Below are positions 56,243 to 64,000 of a DNA stretch of 64,000 nucleotides, in pieces. Within the stretch, counting starts at the first letter, position 1; each line of letters begins with the position of its first letter. A model generated the notes under the pieces. It saw only the letters and a list, made by a program, of their open reading frames with translations, was not told the DNA's origin and made no database searches. Both the position numbers and the translations under genes were made by a program. Source of the DNA: Impatiens glandulifera (Eukaryota > Streptophyta > Magnoliopsida > Ericales > Balsaminaceae); the NCBI RefSeq assembly GCF_907164915.1, contig NC_061863.1, positions 42,071,382-42,135,381 of the forward strand, read 5' to 3'.

Positions 56243-57331
56243 TCAGCAATGAAGACTAACCAAGTTCAAGCAATGCTCAAACTTGGTAATAGGAAGTGAC
56301 TTGGTCATCATATCTGCAGGATTATTGTGTGTACTCACCTTGCTCACAACAATATCACCACGAGCAATCACATCACGCACAAAATGATACCGTACATCAA
56401 TGTGCTTAGTCCTCTCGTGAAACATCTGATCCTTTGTCAGAAAAATAGCACTCTGGCTATCACAAAAGATTGTAGAAATCTGTAAATCATCACTAAGTTC
56501 GCCAAACAAGCCTTTCATCCAAATTGCTTCTTTGCAAGCTTCTGTAATCGCCATGTACTCTGCCTCTGTAGTAGACAAAGTAACTGTAGCCTGCAACATA
56601 GCCTTCCAACTAATAGCGCAACCACCAACACAAAAAATGTAACCAGACAATGATATTCTCTTATCAAGATCTTCAGCGTAATCTGAATCAACGTAACCGA
56701 CAACTCCATCTCTACTTTTCCCAAACTGTAAACAAACATTAGTAGAACCACATAAGTATCTGAGAATCCACTGAACTGCTTTCCAATGTTCCTTACTAGG
56801 GTTTTCCATATATCTACTAAAAACACTAACTGCATATGCTAAGTCAGGTCGTGAACAAACCATAACATACATAAGGGAGCCAACGGCACTAGAGTATGGC
56901 ACTCGCGACATATAATCATCATCACTATCTGACTGTGGTGACAAAGAAGACGAAAGTCTAAAATGAGCAGCTAGTGGAGTACTTACCGGCTTGGCACTTT
57001 GCATGTTAAACCTACTAAGGACTTTTTCGATGTACCTCTTTTGACTTATGTACAATTTACCAGTCGGTCGATCTCTAAGAATCTCCATTCCAAGCATCTT
57101 CTTTGTTGCACCTAAATCTTTCATCTCAAACTCGCTACTCAACTGTGCTTTCACCTTTCTGACCTCTCTTTGATCTTTAGCGCCAATTAGCATATCGTCA
57201 ACATACAACAATAGGTAAACGAACGACCCATCATCACATACTTTAAAGTAGACACAACTATCGTAACTGCTCCTCCTGAAATCATGAGTGGTCATAAATG
57301 TATCGAATCTCTTATACCACTGTCTTGGTGA
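56243..57331 (-). pseudogene. Copia B2 reverse transcriptase C-terminal part and RNase H
   Basis: 350 residues from the ATG at 57295 read [12 protein letters not shown] (intact YVDD), [39 protein letters not shown], then RNase [41 protein letters not shown] and [20 protein letters not shown]. The first half of RT lies upstream behind a TAG that replaces Gln after YGLK (about 57332). This is the only substantial break here, and the RNase H acidic residues are present. Confidence 0.88.
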
Positions 57332-58846
57332 CTATTTCAAACCATAAAGAGACTTTTTCAGCTGACATACGTAGTCCTCCTTTCCTAAGGCTACGAATCC
57401 CTCTGGTTGCTGTATGTAGATGTCTTCCTCAAGTTCTCCGTGTAAGAATGCAGTTTTTACATCTAACTGCTCAAGCTCAAGATCGTGGAATGCCACAATA
57501 CCTAGTAAAGCCCGAATAGAACTATGCTTCACAACTGGAGAAAATACTTCAGTAAAATCAACACCTGGAGTTTGACTATATCCCTTTGCAACGAGTCTGG
57601 CTTTATACCTGGCTTCTTCAACTCCCATCGTACCTTCCTTTCTCTTATACACCCATTTGCAGCGAACAACCTTCTTGCTCTTTGGTAACTTCACTAGATC
57701 CCATGTAGCGTTCTTGTGAAGTGATTCCATCTCTTCCTGCATAGCGATCATCCACATGCCAGAGTTTTCACAGGTAACCGCTTTTGAATACGTCGCGGGT
57801 TCTTCTTCTAAATCAATCTCTTCAGCCACATTTAATGCATACGCAACTAAATCAGCCTTTGCATATCTCTGAGGGCGTCTAATTTCTCTACGAGGCCTAT
57901 TTTTAGCAATTGAATGTTGTGGAGGTGCTTCTGAGGAGCTAGCATCATCCATAGAAACTGGAATAGGCTTTGGAGTTTGCTCTGGTGTAGGTTTCAACCC
58001 AATCTCAAGCTCCACCTCAATACTTGACTTCTGTTGATTTCCCTCGGAGGGAGTTGAAGATGGAGACCCCTGAAGCATGCTAGTCTCATCAAAAACAACA
58101 TCTCTACTGATGACGACTTTACTAGTCTCAGGACACCACAACTTGTATCCCTTCACACCTTGCTTGAACCCTATGAACACACACTTCACGGAACGAGGCT
58201 CTAACTTGCCATTATCCACATGAGCATACACAGGACATCCAAAAATTTTTAAATCAGAATAACTAGCAGGAGAACCAGTCCATACCTCATGTGGAGTTTT
58301 CTTATCAATAGCAGTCGAAGGGGAGCGGTTAATGAGATGACATGCATACGCAGCGGTCTCAGCCCAAAACGACATCGGTAGCCCAGCATTAAGGCGCATA
58401 CAACGCACCTTCTCCATCAAAGTCCTATTCATCCTCTCTGCAACTCCATTCTGTTGAGGATTATGTCGAACTATATGATGCCTCACAATACCTTCAGTTC
58501 TACATAAAGTATTAAACTCATTAGAACAAAACTCCAAACCGTTATCAGTTCGGAGATGCTTTACTTGCCTCCCTGTCTGCTTCTCAATCATTAACTTCCA
58601 CTCTTTAAAGGTAGAAAACACGTCACTCTTTTGTTTCAAAAAGAATGCCCAAACCTTCCTAGAGAAATCATCTATAATGGTCAACATATAGAACGCACCA
58701 CCTTTAGATGGTACTCTAGAAGGCCCCCACAAATCTGAATGAATGTAGTCTAGAGTCCCCCTCGTATTATGAATACCAACCGAGAACCTAACTCTTTTCT
58801 GCTTACCAAAAACGCAGTGTTCACAAAACTTCAGCTTCGTAATACC
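57332..58846 (-). CDS. Copia B2 integrase and N-terminal reverse transcriptase
   Basis: An open frame of 466 residues from the ATG at 58732, extending upstream to the TAG at about 58850. Integrase: FYMLTIIDDFSRKVWAFFLK (first Asp), LRTDNGLEFCSNEFNTLC (second Asp) and HNPQQNGVAERMNRTLMEK (catalytic Glu). Next come SFWAETAAYACHLINRSPS and CVFIGFKQGVKGYKLW. The RT start is KCKWVYKRKEG-type, with YKARLVAKGYSQTPGVDFTE and LDVKTAFLHGELEEDIYIQQ. The catalytic triad of integrase is intact. In life it would be part of one Gag-Pol polyprotein. Confidence 0.9.
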   Translation of the reverse strand, partial: GITKLKFCEHCVFGKQKRVRFSVGIHNTRGTLDYIHSDLWGPSRVPSKGGAFYMLTIIDDFSRKVWAFFLKQKSDVFSTFKEWKLMIEKQTGRQVKHLRTDNGLEFCSNEFNTLCRTEGIVRHHIVRHNPQQNGVAERMNRTLMEKVRCMRLNAGLPMSFWAETAAYACHLINRSPSTAIDKKTPHEVWTGSPASYSDLKIFGCPVYAHVDNGKLEPRSVKCVFIGFKQGVKGYKLWCPETSKVVISRDVVFDETSMLQGSPSSTPSEGNQQKSSIEVELEIGLKPTPEQTPKPIPVSMDDASSSEAPPQHSIAKNRPRREIRRPQRYAKADLVAYALNVAEEIDLEEEPATYSKAVTCENSGMWMIAMQEEMESLHKNATWDLVKLPKSKKVVRCKWVYKRKEGTMGVEEARYKARLVAKGYSQTPGVDFTEVFSPVVKHSSIRALLGIVAFHDLELEQLDVKTAFLHGELEEDIYIQQPEGFVALGKEDYVCQLKKSLYGLK

Positions 58847-59345
58847 CTACACATCAAGAAGCCCTCTCTTGTTCAATTCGACCATGCCATTCTCACTCAT
58901 GTGACCTAGATGCATGTGCCATAATCTTGTTGCATCAGAATCAGACAAAGACGAACTAGCAACAGCAACATCACCTGTAATCGTAGAGCCTTGCAGAACA
59001 TATAAATTTGCAGTTTTCTTGAGTCCCTTCATCACAACAAGAGACCCCTTGTTGACCTTCACAACTCCACCTTCACTAGTGTATTTGTACCCTTTAGAAT
59101 CAAGAATACTCAATGAAATCAGATTTCTCTTCATGTCAAGAACGTGCCTTACATCACCAAGTGTTCGAATAGTGCCATCAAACATCTTAACTCTAACCGT
59201 ACTAATACCAGAAATTCTGCAAGATGCATTATTACCCATCACAACGGTACCTCTAGAGACCACTTCATATGTAGGGAACCAGTCCCGATTAGGACACATA
59301 TGAAACGTGCATCCAGAATCAAGAATCCATTCGTCGCTCTGTTTC
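58847..59345 (-). pseudogene. Copia B2 protease end and pre-integrase (zinc-finger) region
   Basis: 150 residues from 59299. CPNRDWFPTYEVVSRGTVVM is the end of the protease-like domain. LGDVRHVLDMKRNLISLSIL and RLWHMHLGHMSENGMVELNK form the pre-integrase domain with the HxxxH zinc ligands. The frame stops at a TAG after GLLDV. The cysteine pair (CEHC) follows after the stop. Confidence 0.85.
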
Positions 59346-60209
59346 GAATCAATATTAGACGTAACGAGGAGTTCTCCATCATTGTACTTTTCAGCAACAT
59401 CAGCTTCGCCATATTTCTCTGGTTGATTGCTCTTATGATCCTCACCAGCCCTCTTATTTTTATTCTGTAACTTATAAAACTCAACAACAATATGACCTTT
59501 CTTCTTGTAGTACCTACACGTATTATCTCTATTCTTGGATTTTGACCTACCACGGTTATTGCTGCTAGAATACCTCTCCTGCTGTCTGCCTCGTTATCTG
59601 AACCAACGAGTTTATGCATCTTCTCTTTTGAGAAGAGTGCATCATAAACCTCATCCAGAGTTAAAGTCTCACGACTATAGAGAATGGTATCTCTAAAATT
59701 AGCATACGAAGGAGGTAGTGAACACAATAATATCAGCCCTAAATTTTCTTCATCGTACTTAACCTCCATAGATTCCAAATTAGAGACTATTTCTTTAAAA
59801 ACAGATAAGTGAATTTCTAAAGAAGTACCGTCAGACATACGTTGGGAATACAAGCGTTGCTTCAAGTGTAGCTTGTTAGTCAGCGTTTTCGTCATACATA
59901 ATTGCTCCAATCTTAGCCAGAGCGCAGCAGCTGTTTTTCCTTCAAACAGTCTTGAAGAATCTGATTCGATAGATGAAGATAAATCTGCGATAAAGCCTTA
60001 CGATCCGCTCGTTGCTTTTCTTCATCAGTCCACGAAGACGGCATCTTGTCAGCGCCATATAGCGCATCTTCCAGATCCATCTGTGCCAAAATAACTCGCA
60101 TCTTCACTTGCCATAACGAAAATCTGGTGTTGCGATCCAACAGCGGAATATCGTATTTCTTCGTGGTCATGACCAAAAATAAAACAAATAAATTTGGCTC
60201 TGATACCAA
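59346..60209 (-). pseudogene. Copia B2 gag with zinc knuckle
   Basis: The frames 60209-59913 (MTTKKYDIPLLDRNTRFSLW then QVKMRVILAQMDLEDALYGA) and 59910-59239 (LHLKQRLYSQRMSDGTSLEI then LCSLPPSYANFRDTILYSRE) form a UBN2-type Copia gag. A zinc-knuckle region follows with frame changes near 59600. In the damaged region a Cys has become Tyr. Gag is split by a stop and a shift. Confidence 0.85.
60196..60208 (-). promoter_or_regulatory. Copia B2 primer-binding site
   Basis: The minus strand TGGTATCAGAGCC is a 13-base match to initiator Met-tRNA, three bases inside the 5' LTR. Confidence 0.9.
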
Positions 60210-60211
60210 TT

Positions 60212-60525
60212 TGTTAGAATCTAAACCACAATAAACGAGGATAAAAGCGATAAAGAAGAATGAACACCAAGATTACGTGGAAAACCCTTTACGGGTGAAA
60301 AACCACGGGCAGAAGAGAAAATTTCACTATAACGAAGATTGTACAGATTTTTGGTGGACAACGTAAAAAACTGAATTAGAGAAAAAACCACTGTCTTCTC
60401 TATATATTGTCTAACCCTAAAATATGATGTAAATTAAAAGGGGTCAGACCCATTAAGACTACAAGTCCATACAGTACAGGCAAAGCCCGCTGACCCGACA
60501 AGAATTCGTGCCACAAACTCTAACA
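60212..60525 (-). repeat. 5' LTR of Copia B2
   Basis: 314 bp, matching the 3' LTR except at about 12 sites, several clustered at 60384-60395. Confidence 0.95.
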
Positions 60526-61211
60526 GGGAGTGTATTACTAGTTTTATTGATTTGACAAATATTGAAATTTCGAATATATTCTCTTATATCTTTTAACATT
60601 CCTTTCCAAAAATAGGCCAATTGCATTTTGGAAGTTACAAGCACTCCAGAATGTCCTCCCACATGGGAAGAATGCATAGACTCAATTAATTCATGTGTTA
60701 ATCTTTTATTGTAACCAACTACCAATTTGCCATTTCTTCTAAGTTGTTTGTCTAGGTAGGTAAAATCTGGATGAGAATTTGGATCGTTTTGTAAGTCTAA
60801 AATTATCCCTTGCATATTTATGTTAGTTGTCCATGTTTCTGTAATTTGGTCAATAATAGGAGATTGGTATATAGAGAAATCCCACAATTGCCCTTCTCTC
60901 TTTGAGAGGGCATCTGCCACTATGTTTTCCTTTCCTTTCTTGTACATAACTGTAAAGTCAAATCCTAATAATTTGTAGAGTCACTTTTCTTGACTAATTG
61001 TATGAATTCTTTGTTCTAAAAGGTATTTAAGGGGCTCATGATCTGTTTTTATGATAAAAGGTTTAAATTGAAGATAAGATTTCCATTTTTTAACTACAAA
61101 TATTAAAGCTAGTAGCTCTTTTTTGTATGTAGGTAATAGTTTGTTAGAATGAGCTAAAGCTTTGCTAATGTAAGCAATTGGTCTATTTTTTTGTATAAGA
61201 ACTGCACCCAT
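60526..61211 (-). pseudogene. Gypsy RNase H and integrase zinc finger
   Basis: 61211-60981 reads MGAVLIQKNRPIAYISKALA, LPTYKKELLALIFVVKKWKS and FIIKTDHEPLKYLLEQR, the RNase H domain. After a stop near 60980 it continues YKKGKENIVADALSKREGQL (RNase H end). The integrase zinc finger follows with HSSHVGGHSGVL and FNICQINKTSN. This frame ends at the nested Copia B2 and resumes at 55844. Confidence 0.85.
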
Positions 61212-61482
61212 GCCTATATTACTTGCGTCAGTTTCTACAATAAATGTCTCTGTAAAATATGGGAGTCATAGAACTGGGGGTGAACACATGACATTTTTAA
61301 GATTTGTAAAAGCTATTTCTGATTCGTTGGTCCATCTAAAACTCTCTTTTTCTTTAATAAATTTACTAAAGGTTTAGCTATAAGACCATAATTACAAATA
61401 AATCTTCTATAGTACCCTGTTAAACCTAAAAAGCCTCTTAAAAGTTTGAGCGTATATGGTATAAGCCAATTTTGCATAACAC

Positions 61483-62469
61483 TTATCTTATCAGGATCAA
61501 CCTCAACTCCTTAGGGCAGAAATAATATGTCCCGTCTATCTTTTTACATGCAAATATACATTTAGATCTTTTTAAAAATAGATTATGATGTTTTAAGGTA
61601 TCAAAAACTATTCTTAAGTGCATTAAATGATCATGCCATGTTATACTATAGATCAGTATATCATCAAAGAACACTAATACAAATTTTCGAAGATAAGGAT
61701 TAAATATAGTGTTCATTAAACTCTGAAATATAGAAGGAGCATTAGTAAGACCAAATGACATAACAAGAAATTCATATAGTCCTTCATGTGTCTTAAAAGC
61801 TGTTTTGTGGGTGTCATTAGGGTTCATTCTAATTTGATGGAATCCTGCTGTAAGATCAAGCTTAGAATATATTTGACTATCATGTAATTCATCTAAAAGC
61901 TCATCTATAATTGGAATAGGAAATTTATTCTTAATTGGAATATGATTTAATTTACGATAGTCAACACATAAACGCCAAGTGTGATCTTTTTTCTTAACCA
62001 GAATAATTAGTGCTGCAAAAGCACTATGACTATGTTTAATAATTCTTTGTTCCAACATTTCAAATACTAATTTTTCTATTTCTGTTTTTTGTATTGTAGA
62101 GTATCTGTATGCACTAAGACTAATTGGTGTTGATCCCTCTTTTAGGTGGATACAATGATCATGTGGTCTATGTGGAGGTAATTCTTTTGGATCTTGAAAT
62201 AGTTCTTGGAATTCGTCTAACATTAAATCAAGTTTTTCCTTAGGTAAGTCATATTCATTATTTGTGACTAAGGAATAAAAATGAGGTTTGAAAGGATCAT
62301 TAATTAGTATAGTAGTGGGTCTCTTATATTTGTTAAAATTATGAGCTCCTAAAATACTACAGATTTCAGCATCAGAATTTCCTCTAAGAGTGATTCTACC
62401 ATTTTTATGTAAGAATGAGAATTTTTGGTGTAAAAAATCACAATGTATTTCTAAAGTGACACCAACCAT
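61483..62469 (-). CDS. Gypsy reverse transcriptase
   Basis: A 328-residue open frame. Motifs in order: MLDEFQELFQDPKELPPHRP, MLEQRIIKHSHSAFAALIIL, WRLCVDYRKLNHIPIKNKFP, YSKLDLTAGFHQIRMNPND, FGLTNAPSIFQSLMNTIFN and FVLVFFDDILIYS (FFDD active site intact). The end ICPKELR-like tail runs into a stop at 61483, short of the connection domain, so 61212-61482 holds the rest in other frames. It copies the element's RNA to DNA in intact relatives. Confidence 0.88.
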   Translation of the reverse strand: MVGVTLEIHCDFLHQKFSFLHKNGRITLRGNSDAEICSILGAHNFNKYKRPTTILINDPFKPHFYSLVTNNEYDLPKEKLDLMLDEFQELFQDPKELPPHRPHDHCIHLKEGSTPISLSAYRYSTIQKTEIEKLVFEMLEQRIIKHSHSAFAALIILVKKKDHTWRLCVDYRKLNHIPIKNKFPIPIIDELLDELHDSQIYSKLDLTAGFHQIRMNPNDTHKTAFKTHEGLYEFLVMSFGLTNAPSIFQSLMNTIFNPYLRKFVLVFFDDILIYSITWHDHLMHLRIVFDTLKHHNLFLKRSKCIFACKKIDGTYYFCPKELRLILIR

Positions 62470-62606
62470 TCAATACCTAATATAACATCATATTTAGGCA
62501 TTGTTAGTACTCTAAGATCTGTCAAGAATTCGTAATCATGTATAGTGCATGATATCTGTTGATACATAAGACAGCTAGGTAATTGATTTCCATCAGCAAC
62601 AGATAC

Positions 62607-63203
62607 TCAAAAGGTAGATGTCTTAATCAATTTGTCTTTAATATGAGGAAGCCATTTAGAATTTATGAAATTATGTATACTTCCTGAATCGATTAGTATT
62701 TCAACATTTATTTTTCCAATTTTTCCAGGAAGACAAAGAATTCTATATGATGATGGACCATTGATAGCATTCAAGGATATTCCCGATAATACATCAACAT
62801 CTTCAGCCAGTGGATCATCTAATTCAAGTTGTGATTCATCTATAAGTTCAGAGTTTTCCAACATATAAAATTCTCCTTTACATTTATGAGTAGAATTAAA
62901 TTTTTCAGTACAATAATTACACTCATTTTTTGCTCTTTTTTCTGCCATAAACTTGGGATCCAATTTCTTATAATCCTTTCTACGATTATTATTATTCCAT
63001 TGAAATTTTGTTGGCTTAGGAGTAGGTAATAAAGGAGGTCCATTATTATGTAGATAGACTACTAAAGAATCATATGTTGCTGCTTGAACTCTAGTCATTG
63101 CCATAGCATCGTTCAATGAATTAGGATGTAAAAGTCTAACAGAATTAGCAATTTCCTTTCTTATTCCACCTAAGTAACAGTTTAGCATGTAATCGTTCGG
63201 CAT
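62607..63203 (-). pseudogene. Gypsy gag end and aspartic protease
   Basis: 198 residues. LNCYLGGIRKEIANSVRLL is the end of the gag domain, KNECNYCTEKFNSTHKCKGE is the zinc knuckle with spacing typical of this clade, and NVEILIDSGSIHNFINSKWL carries the protease DSG. The frame ends at TSTF-stop, with a stop codon separating it from RT. Confidence 0.85.
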
Positions 63204-63924
63204 TAAGGGAAGACTATATGAAATCTCAATAAATTTATCGTTTGAGATTCATTAGTTCACCCATAGGATCATCAAAATTTGTTTGTCCAAATTTTTTCTT
63301 AATTTCTGTTTTAAGAAAATCTCATGTAATAACAAAATTTGCATCTAAATGATTTCGAAAATTTGTATACCATAATCTTGCCTTATCTTTGAAATGTAGA
63401 CGAGCAATTCTTGGCTAAATATCAAGAGGAGTATTATCGACTTCAAAAAACTCTTCAGCTGCATAAATCTAACCATCAACATCATTGCCGTCGAATTTAG
63501 GAAATTCGATTCTGATGAAACTTTTGTGTATATGGTAAGGTCTATTATTCCTATCTCTTGGGTTACGATCATAATTGTTGACATCATAGAATTCTCGTTG
63601 TTCTTGAGGATTATGATGACGTCTTCCATCTCGATTTGGATTGCCTGCAGGTTGTTCTTGAGGATCTTGATGATGTCTTACATCTCTATCTTGATTGTCT
63701 TTAGAAAGTTCATCAAGTCTTGATAATACTTGTTTCATCGTTTCCTCGGTTCTTGTTTGTTGTTCTGTCCATTTGGATTCAAATTTGTATACTAAATCCT
63801 CGGTATGCTCAAGCATTTTGATTTTCTTATTTACTTTTTTGTTGAGCACGTTGACACGAACATATAATTCGTTTATTTCTGTATTTGATTCTTCAGGATC
63901 TGATCTTGATCTAGTTCCCACCAT
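63204..63924 (-). pseudogene. Gypsy gag N-terminal part
   Basis: The frame 63924-63469 starts MVGTRSRSDPEESNTEINEL, followed by a coiled coil (VLNKKVNKKIKMLEHTEDLV). An acidic, His/Asn-rich repeat follows (HHQDPQEQ and HHNPQEQ) and then IRIEFPKFDGNDVDG, the start of the gag domain, with a stop at 63469. The rest of gag lies in shifted frames down to 63204. The start ATG at 63924 is the first in a sequence of normal gypsy gag length. Confidence 0.82.
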
Positions 63925-64000
63925 TTTGATATAATCTTGAAGTTGCTTCTTGATGAGTAAAAAAAAATTGCACAGATTTGAATGAGGTCGGAGGGTCTTT
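63925..64000. other. Gypsy leader, window edge
   Basis: Upstream leader of the minus-strand gypsy element. The primer-binding site and 5' LTR are not in the window. Confidence 0.5.

Larger units (their letters stand above)
55845..60525 (-). mobile_element. Copia B copy 2, full-length Tnt1/Tork-like element
   Basis: LTRs at 55845-56158 and 60212-60525 (314 bp each, TGTTAG...CTAACA). The target duplication GGGAG lies at 55840-55844 and 60526-60530. The LTRs differ at about 12 positions (near 4%). The primer-binding site, gag, protease, integrase, RT and RNase H are in Copia order. It is inserted in the integrase gene of the surrounding gypsy element. Removing it together with one GGGAG rejoins the gypsy frame cleanly. 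Confidence 0.95.
53885..64000 (-). mobile_element. Chromovirus-like Ty3/gypsy element, host of a nested Copia
   Basis: Gag, protease, RT, RNase H, integrase and a chromodomain-like tail lie in the usual gypsy order on the minus strand from 63924 to about 54660, interrupted by Copia B2 (55845-60525). Its 5' LTR lies beyond the right edge of the window. The 3' LTR probably covers 53885 to about 54560, with a minus-strand TATA box (CTATTTATATAA at 54432-54443), but its borders cannot be fixed without the other LTR. Several stops make it non-functional. Confidence 0.8.

Noticed and set aside
35053..60208. tRNA-Met genes suggested by TGGTATCAGAGC-type sequences
   Set aside because: These match only the 3' end of the tRNA and stand next to LTRs, so they are primer-binding sites.

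Overview
This window looks like nuclear DNA of a flowering plant, most likely a eudicot. It is strongly AT-rich and dominated by plant-type transposable elements. It also holds intron-bearing fragments of plant genes: ribosomal protein uL14/RPL23, a caleosin, a GTE-type bromodomain protein, ribulose-phosphate 3-epimerase and a CASPL5 membrane protein. I see no clearly intact single-copy host gene, no rRNA or tRNA gene and no CRISPR array. The species cannot be told from the sequence.

Layout, left: a broken hAT transposase (175-1246, minus) is followed by LTR-like and SINE-like debris. Next come two related long-TIR MULE-type transposons only 75 bp apart (3411-6456 and 6532-9702). Both have ends reading GGGAAATTTGATGAAAT and perfect 8-bp target duplications. 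The first carries a MULE-type N-terminal domain, a hexapeptide repeat and a bromodomain exon. The second carries two nearly complete host genes that converge tail to tail: uL14/RPL23 with four exons and its promoter, and a caleosin whose second exon has been overwritten by a mosaic patch copied from elsewhere in the element.

Layout, centre: a tandem family (satellite A, unit about 650-690 bp, each with a GGA microsatellite) lies at 13.5-16.1 kb, 28.8-31.6 kb and in part at 33.7-34.3 kb. Between these blocks lie a chimera of two Copia elements (16084-21825), a second tandem family (satellite B, about 23.43-25.22 kb), and a young CRM-like Ty3/gypsy element (25299-28755). That gypsy element sits inside a GGA tract and has a reverse transcriptase fused in frame to the integrase tail by internal deletion.

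Layout, right: 34.5-53.4 kb holds a SINE-like dimer, a solo Copia LTR with primer-binding site, two CACTA (En/Spm) elements carrying captured gene pieces (one is ribulose-phosphate 3-epimerase), a FAR1/MULE transposase relic, a second deleted gypsy element, a hAT MITE with a perfect 8-bp duplication, and a tandem array of about 825-bp units each carrying exon 1 of a CASPL5 gene. From about 53.9 kb to the end lies a chromovirus-like gypsy element on the minus strand. A full-length Tnt1/Tork-like Copia element (55845-60525, duplication GGGAG) is nested inside its integrase gene.

The genes do not form a pathway. The common theme is repeated capture, shuffling and truncation of host exons by DNA transposons, and nested retrotransposon insertion. 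All family assignments come from reading translations by eye and are not database results.
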